Part shown: in pieces, positions 1-6,871 of the stretch
How positions within the stretch are numbered: position 1 is the stretch's first letter
How the letters are laid out: every line of letters starts with the position of its first letter
DNA from: Bacteroidota bacterium
GTDB taxonomy: Bacteria; Bacteroidota; Bacteroidia; Chitinophagales; Chitinophagaceae
Assembly: GCA_023433345.1 (NCBI GenBank)
Contig: JAEZDA010000096.1
Location: 1-18,976, forward strand
Direction: 5' to 3'
DNA: 18,976 bases
Notes under the pieces: generated by a model
What the model saw: the letters and a program-made list of their open reading frames with translations, nothing else
Databases searched by the model: none
What the model was told of the DNA's origin: nothing
Program-made: the position numbers and the translations under genes

Positions 1-319
1 CGATCTGAACCCCGGGCCGTCTTGATTTTTCGAAATGTACATAATCAATTCTTATTCTGCTTCGCCGGAACATAAATCTGTTGCTTACCCGCTCATTGAA
101 ATCTCCTCCTTCATATGAATTTATTCCTTCAGATTGAGCTACCTGAAATTGAGGCTGAATATAGCCGCTGAACCTCAGGTGATCATACTCGTTTAACACC
201 CCTATCAGCCTCTTTCCTGCTGATGTAGTTGTGTCGATCATATCCATGAGGAATTGAGAACGCACCGAATGGCACAGGAATAGTAGTAAAAAAAGAAAAA
301 ATATGTTCTTCAGTGGCAT
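1..319 (-). CDS. Phosphate-selective-type porin (OprO/OprP family), N-terminal part
   Basis: This gene runs off the left edge, so only the first 106 residues are visible. The start is the ATG at 317-319, which opens directly into a hydrophobic signal peptide (residues 1-21, LFLLLFL core). After it come the phrases RFSGYIQPQFQ (about 49-59) and FMFRRSRIRIDY (about 82-93), an opening beta-strand pattern known from OprO/OprP and related Bacteroidota porins. The expected product is an outer-membrane beta-barrel that lets phosphate or other anions into the periplasm. It is divergent from the DUF47-pit pair, which fits a role in phosphate uptake, but substrate specificity cannot be read from this fragment. 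Another anion- or substrate-specific barrel of the same fold is the main alternative. Confidence 0.75.
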   Translation of the reverse strand, partial: MPLKNIFFLFLLLFLCHSVRSQFLMDMIDTTTSAGKRLIGVLNEYDHLRFSGYIQPQFQVAQSEGINSYEGGDFNERVSNRFMFRRSRIRIDYVHFEKSRRPGVQI

Positions 320-325
320 TAATTT

Positions 326-333
326 CAAAATTA
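326..333 (-). promoter_or_regulatory. Possible -7 element upstream of the porin gene
   Basis: The minus strand reads TAATTTTG, a full match to the Bacteroidota -7 consensus TAnnTTTG. It ends 7 bases before the porin ATG, so the leader would be almost absent. I see no convincing TTG-type -33 element at the right distance. The region is AT-rich and the match may be chance. Confidence 0.25.
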
Positions 334-410
334 GTAAGAATTTGATGTTACCTGAATATTAATAAATCATTACCAATTGCGATATCGCCTGCCCTTAGTG
401 GCCCGATGTT

Positions 411-427
411 TATTTTTGCGAAAAATA
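411..427 (+). promoter_or_regulatory. -7 element with overlapping inverted repeat before the DUF47-pit operon
   Basis: TATTTTTG at 411-418 fully matches the Bacteroidota -7 consensus TAnnTTTG and lies 16 bases before the ATG at 435. The same bases form the left arm of a 7-3-7 inverted repeat, TATTTTT-GCG-AAAAATA, at 411-427. A good -33 TTG is not present at 19-21 bases, so promoter activity is a suggestion only. The repeat could be an operator or chance in AT-rich DNA. Confidence 0.35.
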
Positions 428-434
428 TCCCGGT

Positions 435-1082
435 ATGTCTTTTAACTCCATCCTCAAAATATTCCTGCCTAAAGACAGGATCTTTTACAGCCTGTTTGAA
501 AAGGTTGCTGAAGAACTTGTAAAAATGGGCGCGAAAGTAAAAGAAGTTGTGAATGAACCAAGCTTCGAAAAAAGGGCGAAACTGATTAAAGAAGCTGAAG
601 ATATGGAGCACGCAATGGACGATCTCACTCACAATATCTTTACTGAATTGGGTCGAAACTTTATTACACCTTTCGACCGCGAGGATATTCACCTGCTTGC
701 ATCAAGTTTAGATGACATTGCAGATTATATGTACGCCTCCGTTAAAAAGATAAACTTCTACCATGTTGATCCTGACGACATCGGTATTCAAAAGTTTGGT
801 GACCTTATCGAATCCGGAACGGTGCAGGTTCACAAGGCGGTTACAGAATTAAGGAATATGAAAAACATGAGGAAGATCACGGATGCTCTTGTGGCAATTA
901 ACAGTATCGAAAATCAGGCTGATGATATTTTCGACATGAGTATTGAAAGACTGTTTGCTTCAGAACCCGATGCAAAAGAAGTGATCAAGAAAAGGGAAAT
1001 ATACCAGGTAATGGAAATCGTTACAGATAAATGTGAAGATGCCGCGAATGTAATTGAAAGCATTATCATTAAATACGCTTAA
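435..1082 (+). CDS. DUF47 family protein, PhoU-like partner of the Pit phosphate transporter
   Basis: The 215-residue product has no signal peptide or membrane segment and is almost entirely helical and charged, as expected of the DUF47 (PhoU_div/TIGR00153) family, whose usual length is about 210-220. The opening phrase FLPKDRIFYSLFEK and the segment FDREDIHLLASSLDDIADYM (about 76-95) are characteristic of that family, the latter corresponding to the metal-binding acidic E/DxxxD-type motifs of PhoU folds. The gene ends 27 bases before pit, a very common DUF47-pit pairing, so the two are probably co-transcribed. The protein is thought to modulate Pit transport from the cytoplasm. The family assignment is firm; the mechanism of regulation is not shown by the sequence. 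Confidence 0.9.
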   Translation: MSFNSILKIFLPKDRIFYSLFEKVAEELVKMGAKVKEVVNEPSFEKRAKLIKEAEDMEHAMDDLTHNIFTELGRNFITPFDREDIHLLASSLDDIADYMYASVKKINFYHVDPDDIGIQKFGDLIESGTVQVHKAVTELRNMKNMRKITDALVAINSIENQADDIFDMSIERLFASEPDAKEVIKKREIYQVMEIVTDKCEDAANVIESIIIKYA

Positions 1083-1109
1083 GGTTTCGACAAATCCTTT
1101 CCGATCGTT

Positions 1110-2762
1110 ATGTCTACACTTCTTATCGTTATAATTATTCTTGCCCTGATCTTCGATTATATCAACGGCTTTCATGACGCAGCAAACTCCATTGCAACCG
1201 TTGTTTCAACCAAGGTATTAACACCCTTTCAGGCAGTGGTATGGGCCGCCTTTTTTAATTTCATAGCCTTCTTCATTTTTACAGATCATGCTGTTGCAAA
1301 CACTATAGCAAAAACCGTCAAGTCTGAATTCATAACTCTGCCCGTTATCTTTTCAGGCCTTATCGCGGCTATTGCCTGGAACCTTATTACATGGTGGTAT
1401 GGTATTCCATCATCTTCCTCACATACCTTGATTGGCGGTTTTGCAGGAGCTGCCATTGCCTTTGCAGTAGACACAAAAGGATTGATCGGACTTTCTCAAA
1501 TCGTAGAAGATAAGAAGATACTGCAAATAATTCTGTTCATATTTCTCGCACCACTCATCGGTATGATAATATCGATGTTTATAACAATAGTCACTATCAA
1601 TCCCCGCTTCTGGCTTCGAACGGCAATCATGGCTGTGGCTACTCTTGCCCTCTGGTTTATTTTTCTCCATTTCCAGGGTGTGAAAGTGAAAGAAAATTTG
1701 GCAAAGTTCTTTGAAGTTGAGAGCCTTCATAAGGAAGCAAAGAAAGATCCGTCAAAAGAAGCCGCCTACCTCCGCGCCAAAGCAAATTACGATCGGGCTG
1801 TGGTACTGAGCAAGGACTATGAAAAACTTGGGGCCGACTCTGTTGCAAGTCGCATTGAGCGCGAAAATCTTCTTGGCGATATCGGTGCTTTTAAGGTAAG
1901 AGACGTTATTGCAACAACTTTCAAACTTGAAGGTTTAAGAAAAGCTGCTCAACGAAACCCCGAGCAAAAAATTCACCTCGAAGCCATTTCAGCCAATCTT
2001 GAAAAATCAAAACCACACAAAGACCTTTACGGCAAAGTGAGCAATGAACAGCTTACCGATAGCATCGCTAAAACGCTGGACCTTACTCCCGTTGAAAGAG
2101 AAAATCTTTTAAGCGAAATCAATAATATCAGCGTATCCGGCGATCTGAGAAAGTCATTAAAGCGGGCAGACAATTTTGGTATCCGGATCGGGCTTGTGAT
2201 ATTATCGCTTCTCTTCTTCCTCAGCTTTTTCTACGTTGACAAAATGCGACGCCCAAGCGCAGCACGCAAACAAAATATGTTCAAAAAACTTCAGCTCCTT
2301 TCTTCAGCGATCTTTAGTATAGGTCACGGTGGGAATGATGCGCAAAAAGTTATGGGCATTATCGCAGCAGCCATGGTGGCCGAAGGAATGCTGAATGATG
2401 TAAAATCAATGCCTGACTGGATACCGTTGGCATGTTATTCAGCTATTGCCCTTGGTACGATGAGCGGCGGTTGGAAGATCATTAAAACCATGGGCACAAA
2501 GATCACCAAGGTAACACCGCTGGAAGGTGTTGCAGCCGAAACTTCGGGAGCGCTGACACTTTTCGCAACTGAACAAATGGGAATCCCCGTTTCCACAACG
2601 CATACTATCACCGGCGCCATCATGGGTGTTGGAGCTACAAAAAGACTTAGCGCTGTAAGGTGGGGAGTAACTATAAACCTTGTTTGGGCGTGGATCATCA
2701 CCATTCCGGTCAGTGCCATTTTTGCAACAATCGTTTATTTCATCTCTAAACTCTTTCTTTAA
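1110..2762 (+). CDS. pit: Inorganic phosphate transporter, Pit/PHO4 family, with duplicated central insert
   Basis: The 550-residue inner-membrane protein carries both signature halves of the PHO4 family: DYINGFHDAANSIATVVST (about 16-34) with PSSSSHTLIGG (100-110) in the first half, and GHGGNDAQKVMGI (405-417) with GIPVSTTHTITGAIMG (491-506) in the second. These repeats build the phosphate and cation path, so the protein should import inorganic phosphate by ion symport. Between the halves lies a hydrophilic, probably helical insert (about 190-357). In it two segments resemble one another: F-x-x-E-x-L-x-K-x-A at about 201-210 and 271-280, each ending in the near-identical [IV]ERENLL[GS][DE]I at 249-258 and 328-337. 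Many Pit proteins lack this domain. The gene follows the DUF47 partner and is probably in the same operon. Confidence 0.93.
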   Translation: MSTLLIVIIILALIFDYINGFHDAANSIATVVSTKVLTPFQAVVWAAFFNFIAFFIFTDHAVANTIAKTVKSEFITLPVIFSGLIAAIAWNLITWWYGIPSSSSHTLIGGFAGAAIAFAVDTKGLIGLSQIVEDKKILQIILFIFLAPLIGMIISMFITIVTINPRFWLRTAIMAVATLALWFIFLHFQGVKVKENLAKFFEVESLHKEAKKDPSKEAAYLRAKANYDRAVVLSKDYEKLGADSVASRIERENLLGDIGAFKVRDVIATTFKLEGLRKAAQRNPEQKIHLEAISANLEKSKPHKDLYGKVSNEQLTDSIAKTLDLTPVERENLLSEINNISVSGDLRKSLKRADNFGIRIGLVILSLLFFLSFFYVDKMRRPSAARKQNMFKKLQLLSSAIFSIGHGGNDAQKVMGIIAAAMVAEGMLNDVKSMPDWIPLACYSAIALGTMSGGWKIIKTMGTKITKVTPLEGVAAETSGALTLFATEQMGIPVSTTHTITGAIMGVGATKRLSAVRWGVTINLVWAWIITIPVSAIFATIVYFISKLFL

Positions 2763-2792
2763 TACATCCTGCCAGCGACAACTTTGGAGCGG

Positions 2793-2800
2793 TATTTTTG
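2793..2800 (+). promoter_or_regulatory. Possible -7 element of the galE promoter
   Basis: TATTTTTG matches the Bacteroidota -7 consensus TAnnTTTG and ends 13 bases before the chosen galE ATG at 2814. A TTTG sits at 2783-2786, only 6 bases upstream and too close to be a -33 element. If the site is used, the leader is very short and translation must start at 2814 or later. Confidence 0.3.
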
Positions 2801-2813
2801 TTTTCTTTGCAGC

Positions 2814-3863
2814 ATGAAAAAAATACTGGTTACAGGAGGCTGTGGCTATATCGGCTCCCACACCATTGTTGACCTGTTGGAAAATGGCTTCGATGTTATT
2901 TCTGTTGATAATAACAGCCGGAGTAATCACAGTATTTTAAAAGGAGTGGAAAAGATCACCGGCGTAAAGGTGAAAAATTATCATGTTGATCTTTGCATCT
3001 TTGATGATACACATGCGATATTCCAGGAAAACCCTGACATACAGGGAATAATTCACTTCGCAGCCTACAAAGCAGTGGGCGAATCAGTGCAAAAACCCCT
3101 GATGTATTTTGAAAACAACAACAATTCTCTCATTAATATTCTGAAGTGCGCTGAAGAATTCAAAGTACCTTACTTTGTTTTCAGTTCATCCTGCACGGTT
3201 TATGGAAATCCGGAGCGTGTACCCGTAACCGAAAGTACGCCTCTTCTGGCCACGCAATCTCCATACGGTTATACAAAACAGATGGGTGAGGAAATGGTGA
3301 GATATACGGTTAACAGTGCGGATATAAACTCCGTATTGTTGCGGTATTTCAATCCTGTCGGGGCGCATCCTTCAGGTTATATCGGGGAACTTCCGATCGG
3401 AAGCCCTGCAAACCTTGTACCCGCGATCACCCAAACTGCCATAGGGAAACTCCCCGAAATGAAAGTTTTCGGAAACGACTATCCCACTCGTGACGGCAGT
3501 TGCGTAAGAGACTATATACATGTTTCTGACATCGCCCATGCACACACTCTCGCGCTTAACTATTTGATCGAACAAAAAAATGAGGGACGCGCAGATGTGT
3601 TCAACCTTGGTACAGGAAATGGCTTCACGGTATTTGAAGTGATCAAATCTTTCGAAGAAGTTTCAGGGACGAAACTTAATTATTCTGTGGGTGGAAGACG
3701 TGCGGGAGATGTGATTGCTATTTACGCCAATAATGATAAGGCACGCACATTATTAAATTGGCAGTGTAAATACAACCTTACCGATATGATGCGAACTGCA
3801 TGGGAATGGGAGCTTAAATTAAAAAACGATAAATCCGGCGAAATCAACCACGCTTTAAATTAA
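2814..3863 (+). CDS. galE: UDP-glucose 4-epimerase
   Basis: The product interconverts UDP-glucose and UDP-galactose in the cytoplasm, feeding the Leloir pathway and surface-sugar synthesis. It is a 349-residue extended short-chain dehydrogenase. The NAD-binding TGGCGYIGS is at 7-15; the catalytic Ser is in FSSSCTVYG (S126), and the YxxxK pair is Y151/K155 in SPYGYTK. The family phrases LRYFNPVGAHPSGYIGE and RDGSCVRDYIHVSDIA support GalE over other sugar epimerases. A TTG at 2784 could add ten residues, but ATG at 2814 is preferred because the Rossmann strand MKKILVTGG then starts at the N-terminus as usual and the possible -7 element ends upstream of it. The gene sits 51 bases after pit and does not look functionally linked to it. 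Confidence 0.95.
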   Translation: MKKILVTGGCGYIGSHTIVDLLENGFDVISVDNNSRSNHSILKGVEKITGVKVKNYHVDLCIFDDTHAIFQENPDIQGIIHFAAYKAVGESVQKPLMYFENNNNSLINILKCAEEFKVPYFVFSSSCTVYGNPERVPVTESTPLLATQSPYGYTKQMGEEMVRYTVNSADINSVLLRYFNPVGAHPSGYIGELPIGSPANLVPAITQTAIGKLPEMKVFGNDYPTRDGSCVRDYIHVSDIAHAHTLALNYLIEQKNEGRADVFNLGTGNGFTVFEVIKSFEEVSGTKLNYSVGGRRAGDVIAIYANNDKARTLLNWQCKYNLTDMMRTAWEWELKLKNDKSGEINHALN

Positions 3864-3899
3864 GCCGTGTTGTAACTTGCGGGTTCCAAATAAAAATAT

Positions 3900-4859
3900 A
3901 TGCTGAACGACATTCAGGTAACAGGTAATAAAGACACACGCAGTGGATTTGGTGATGGCATTCTTGAGGCCGCGAGAGAAAACGAAAATATCGTAGCGCT
4001 TACCGCAGACCTCGCAGGCTCCCTTAAACTGAATGGTTTTATAAAAGAATTCCCTGAAAGATTTATACAGGTAGGTATCGCCGAGGCAAACATGATGGGA
4101 ATTGCAGCAGGACTAACGATTGGAGGCAAGATCCCCTTTACCACAACCTTCGCCAATTTTTCTACGGGGCGAGTGTATGATCAGATCCGCCAAAGCATAG
4201 CTTATAGCGGAAAGAACGTTAAGATCTGCGCCTCACATGCGGGGCTTACTCTTGGCGAAGATGGTGCCACCCATCAGATACTTGAAGATATCGGAATGAT
4301 GAAGATGTTGCCAGGTATGACGGTAATCGTTCCTGCTGACTATAACCAAACAAAGGCCGCAACAAAGGCCATCGCTAAAACTAACGGTCCCGTATACCTG
4401 CGCTTCGGTCGCCCGGTGTGGCCCATATTCACTAAAGAAGAAGACTTTGTGATCGGCAAGGCCCAGCAACTCTCTAAAGGAAAGGACGTTTCAATTTTTG
4501 CATCTGGCCATATGGTTTGGACGGCAATAGAGGCTGCAAGAATTCTTGAAGAAAAAGGAATAAGCGTTGACTTACTCAATATACATACAATAAAGCCCCT
4601 GGATGAAGAAGCAATTCTTACATCGATAAGAAAGACCCGATGCGCTGTAACTGCTGAAGAGCACAATATTCTGGGAGGCCTGGGCGAAAGCATTGCCAGG
4701 GTTTCCGCTCTTAATCACCCCGTTCCGCTGGAGTTGGTTGGCACAAAAGATACTTTTGGAGAAAGCGGCAAACCATCTGAACTTCTTGTTAAATATGGCC
4801 TTGATTCGAACCATATTGTGGCCGCAGCAGAAAAGGTGGTTGCACGCAAAAGCCAATAG
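3900..4859 (+). CDS. Transketolase, C-terminal subunit (split transketolase)
   Basis: The 319-residue product corresponds to the pyrimidine-binding and C-terminal domains of transketolase; the N-terminal diphosphate-binding half is absent. The pyrimidine domain (about 10-175) has VGIAEANMMGIAAGL (58-72), whose Glu62 is the conserved residue that activates thiamine diphosphate, and GATHQILEDI (122-131). The transketolase C domain follows at about 190-310, with EEHNILGGLGE as its typical start. Split transketolases of roughly 280 plus 320 residues are known in several bacterial groups. The N-terminal partner is usually next door, but here the upstream neighbour is galE and the downstream one a sigma factor, so the partner must lie elsewhere. 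With it, the enzyme would act in the non-oxidative pentose phosphate pathway. A DXS-like enzyme is unlikely at this length. Confidence 0.9.
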   Translation: MLNDIQVTGNKDTRSGFGDGILEAARENENIVALTADLAGSLKLNGFIKEFPERFIQVGIAEANMMGIAAGLTIGGKIPFTTTFANFSTGRVYDQIRQSIAYSGKNVKICASHAGLTLGEDGATHQILEDIGMMKMLPGMTVIVPADYNQTKAATKAIAKTNGPVYLRFGRPVWPIFTKEEDFVIGKAQQLSKGKDVSIFASGHMVWTAIEAARILEEKGISVDLLNIHTIKPLDEEAILTSIRKTRCAVTAEEHNILGGLGESIARVSALNHPVPLELVGTKDTFGESGKPSELLVKYGLDSNHIVAAAEKVVARKSQ

Positions 4860-4929
4860 TGTAATTTAGCCCGTCATAATAACACTGTATTGAGATATAC
4901 TTTTCAAGGCAGTAAATATTTAAAACTGC

Positions 4930-5481
4930 ATGGCGGAATTCCCCGACGATAAAGAGATTCTGGAACAATTTAATCATCCTTCCACGAGGGAAAGTGCATT
5001 CACCACCCTTATAAAAAAATACCAGGTAAGAACTTACTGGCACATAAGAAGGATCGTTGTTGAGCACGAGGACGCAAATGATGTGATGCAGAATGTATTC
5101 ATCAAGCTTTGGAATAACCTGGACAAATTCCGGGAAAGCAGCTCCTTATTTACATGGATCTACCGGATCACCACAAATGAATGCATGTCATTTTTGGAGC
5201 TACAAAGAAAAAGACAAGCGGCCTCATTGAGCGATCCAGATACCGGCCTGGCAAACAAAGTAATGGCTGATGCCAATTTCGATGGCAAGAAACTGGAATG
5301 GAAACTTCAAATGGCAATACAGCAACTGCCTGAAAAACAGAGAGTTATATTTAATCTTAGATATTTTGATGAGCTCACTTATGAACAGATCAGCGAGATT
5401 TTGGGCACCAGTGCAGGCGGACTGAAAGCCAATTATTACCACGCCGCGAAAAAAATTGAAGAATTTATTCTGAACAATTAA
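4930..5481 (+). CDS. ECF-type RNA polymerase sigma factor
   Basis: The 183-residue product has the two-domain layout of group 4 sigma factors. Region 2 spans about 24-92, with DANDVMQNVFIKLWNNLDKF (48-67) and the -10-recognition/melting segment SLFTWIYRITTNECMSFL (72-89). Region 4 spans about 126-178, with LPEKQRVIFNLRYFDELTYEQISEILGTS leading into the recognition helix GGLKANYYHAAKKIEEF. There is no sigma region 1 or 3. The gene is followed at 31 bases by a one-pass membrane protein and then by a secreted protein, an arrangement typical of a sigma factor held by a membrane anti-sigma factor. The regulon and the signal cannot be told from the window. The preceding 70 bases hold no clear vegetative promoter, which would fit self-activation. 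Confidence 0.95.
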   Translation: MAEFPDDKEILEQFNHPSTRESAFTTLIKKYQVRTYWHIRRIVVEHEDANDVMQNVFIKLWNNLDKFRESSSLFTWIYRITTNECMSFLELQRKRQAASLSDPDTGLANKVMADANFDGKKLEWKLQMAIQQLPEKQRVIFNLRYFDELTYEQISEILGTSAGGLKANYYHAAKKIEEFILNN

Positions 5482-5512
5482 ACCTTTTCCATTTTCCGGA
5501 GTCTAAGAGCCA

Positions 5513-6247
5513 ATGAAACGGGTAAATATCATATCTGATGAATTAAAAAACCTTGCCCCGGCACTAATTCCGGCACAAGGGATCCAGGTATTTACCGTTC
5601 CCGATGGCTATTTTGAAGAGTTTGCGCTTACGTTTTACCCCGATAATATCCTTAACTCCGTGCCTGCAATGTCGGCACCGGAAGGCTATTTTGATGGTTT
5701 CGCCGCCTCTGTGATGTTAAAGATCAAAGCTGGAGAAACGAGCCTTCCGGTGGGTTCTGAACATGATGAACTTCCCCGAGTATTGAAATCGATTTCCCGC
5801 GAAATGCCTTATGAAATTCCTCCTGGCTTTATGGGTTCATTTTCCGGGAAGATGTTGAAAAAGGTTCGGCCGCCAAAAGTCGTCTCGCTTTCTTCGGTAA
5901 AAAAATCGATGTTCAGGTATGCAGCCGCCGCCGTGGTTACGGGATTGCTTGGCCTTGGTATCTTCAACGGAATGAATGGAAAAGTTGCTGACGTTGAAAG
6001 CACCCGGAATGCGATTCTTGCAGATGCAAAGCTGATATTGTCAACTAACAGTTTCGAACAAACGCTGGAATCAATTTCGTCTGACGATATTGTGAGTTAT
6101 CTGGAAACGACCGGTCAGGATGTGGAGGCGGCAGTGGTTGCCACTGCAGCATCACAAAGCGATCTGCCTGAACCTGTTGAATATTTGCTGGATGATGGCA
6201 CACTGGAAAAGTTTCTTAATGACCTTAATATTCAAACCTTAAATTAA
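5513..6247 (+). CDS. One-pass membrane protein with three P-x-G-aromatic repeats, candidate anti-sigma factor
   Basis: I do not recognise a named domain in this 244-residue protein. It has a soluble N-terminal part of about 134 residues, one hydrophobic segment at about 135-153 (YAAAAVVTGLLGLGIF), and an acidic C-terminal part of about 90 residues. No signal peptide is visible, so the N-terminal part should be cytoplasmic. That part has three copies of a short motif: VPDGYFEEF at 29-37, APEGYFDGF at 55-63 and IPPGFMGSF at 102-110, each followed by a basic/hydrophobic helix. The C-terminal part has two further alike stretches, DDIVSYL (191-197) and DDGTLEKFL (227-235). Position between an ECF sigma gene and a sensor-like gene, plus topology, suggests an anti-sigma factor. 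A zinc anti-sigma HxxxCxxC motif is absent. Function is inference. Confidence 0.7.
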   Translation: MKRVNIISDELKNLAPALIPAQGIQVFTVPDGYFEEFALTFYPDNILNSVPAMSAPEGYFDGFAASVMLKIKAGETSLPVGSEHDELPRVLKSISREMPYEIPPGFMGSFSGKMLKKVRPPKVVSLSSVKKSMFRYAAAAVVTGLLGLGIFNGMNGKVADVESTRNAILADAKLILSTNSFEQTLESISSDDIVSYLETTGQDVEAAVVATAASQSDLPEPVEYLLDDGTLEKFLNDLNIQTLN

Positions 6248-6667
6248 ATGATCATGAAAAAAGTATATACACTTTTGTTTGTGCTCCTTTCAACTGCCAC
6301 ATCTTTGTTTGCACAACCAGGCAGAGAAAGAGGAGATGGAGAAGGCAGACAAAAGATAGAAGCATTATATGTTGCATATATTACGCGCGAACTCAAACTC
6401 ACTGAAGCCGAAGCCCAAAAATTCTGGCCCATTCATACACAATACGATCAGGATCTCAAGGCTGTAAAAAAAGATGCACCCGAGCTGGACAGGCAACAAA
6501 GCATCCTCAACATTAAAAAGAAATATGAAGGACGGTTTACACAGGTTTTGGGCGCTGAACGAACAAATGATTTTTTTAGAAAGGATGCCGAATTCAGAAA
6601 ACGCCTCATTGAAAGAGTAGCCCAATCAAGAAAAAAGAATATTGGAAGACCAGGAGCAGGCGACTGA
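6248..6667 (+). CDS. Secreted Spy/CpxP-like protein, putative sensor of the ECF sigma operon
   Basis: The 139-residue product starts with a signal peptide (hydrophobic core about 6-20, likely cleavage after SLFA near residue 22), so it should reach the periplasm. The mature part is helical and highly charged. LTEAEAQKFWPIHTQYDQDL (51-70) is close to the LTxxQ-type helices of Spy/CpxP/ZraP proteins, but in the form common in Bacteroidota proteins sometimes named sensor of ECF-type sigma factor. Two starts are possible, ATG at 6248 directly after the previous stop codon or ATG at 6254; the second gives a more ordinary signal peptide. Zero spacing to the membrane-protein gene implies translation coupling. 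It may sense envelope stress or a metal, by analogy with CnrX or CpxP; no metal-binding residues stand out. An intrinsic terminator follows. Confidence 0.75.
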   Translation: MIMKKVYTLLFVLLSTATSLFAQPGRERGDGEGRQKIEALYVAYITRELKLTEAEAQKFWPIHTQYDQDLKAVKKDAPELDRQQSILNIKKKYEGRFTQVLGAERTNDFFRKDAEFRKRLIERVAQSRKKNIGRPGAGD

Positions 6668-6691
6668 TGATTTTTGATTTCACTTTATAAC

Positions 6692-6724
6692 AACCCGCAC
6701 TTCAAAAAGGCGGGTTTTCTTTTT
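6692..6724 (+). terminator. Intrinsic terminator of the ECF sigma operon
   Basis: A perfect 7-base stem, AACCCGC at 6692-6698 with GCGGGTT at 6710-6716, encloses an 11-base loop and is followed by the T-rich tail TTTTCTTTTT. It lies 24 bases after the stop codon of the sensor-like gene and closes the three-gene operon. Confidence 0.85.
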
Positions 6725-6779
6725 GGCACTATCCTATTCTTAATTACAAGTCTATACGTTCTAAATAAACATAATAATA

Positions 6780-6810
6780 CTTGTATGTTATTTTTTTTCA
6801 TCTATTTTTG
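6780..6810 (+). promoter_or_regulatory. Bacteroidota-type promoter in the gene-free stretch
   Basis: A -33 element cTTG at 6780-6783, a 19-base spacer and a full -7 match, TATTTTTG at 6803-6810, together fit the Bacteroidota sigma-70 promoter. It points rightward into about 55 bases that end in a second terminator-like hairpin, before the convergent hydrolase gene. A 7-base inverted repeat, TACAAGT at 6745-6751 and ACTTGTA at 6779-6785, overlaps the -33 element. Confidence 0.4.
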
Positions 6811-6814
6811 TGGC

Positions 6815-6870
6815 AGGTGTTTTTCATAGGTTAGCAACGGCCAGCTCTGTCTAGGGCAGGCCTTCTTTTT
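6815..6870 (+). ncRNA. Candidate short RNA between a promoter and a terminator
   Basis: No protein is encoded here on the plus strand. The segment starts where transcription from the promoter at 6780-6810 would begin and ends at the T-run of the hairpin at 6839-6862, giving an RNA of about 50-55 bases. No known RNA family is recognised. It may instead be a stray promoter followed by a barrier against read-through into the convergent operon. This call rests only on the spacing of the two signals. Confidence 0.25.
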
Positions 6871-6871
6871 A
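6839..6871 (+). terminator. Second intrinsic terminator, plus-strand orientation
   Basis: The hairpin pairs GGCC (6839-6842) with GGCC (6859-6862) and GCTC (6844-6847) with GGGC (6854-6857), with one A-A mismatch and a 6-base loop. The tail TTCTTTTT follows on the plus strand. On the minus strand the hairpin is followed by GTTGCT, so it is not a normal terminator for the convergent hydrolase gene, whose stop codon overlaps its tail. Confidence 0.6.

Noticed and set aside
2784..2813. TTG start that would add ten residues to GalE
   Set aside because: It would precede the possible -7 element and put a non-conserved peptide before the first Rossmann strand; ATG at 2814 fits the family better.
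2439..2930. Minus-strand open frame of 163 residues across the pit-galE junction
   Set aside because: Overlaps the conserved end of pit and the start of galE; no family resemblance and low-complexity composition.
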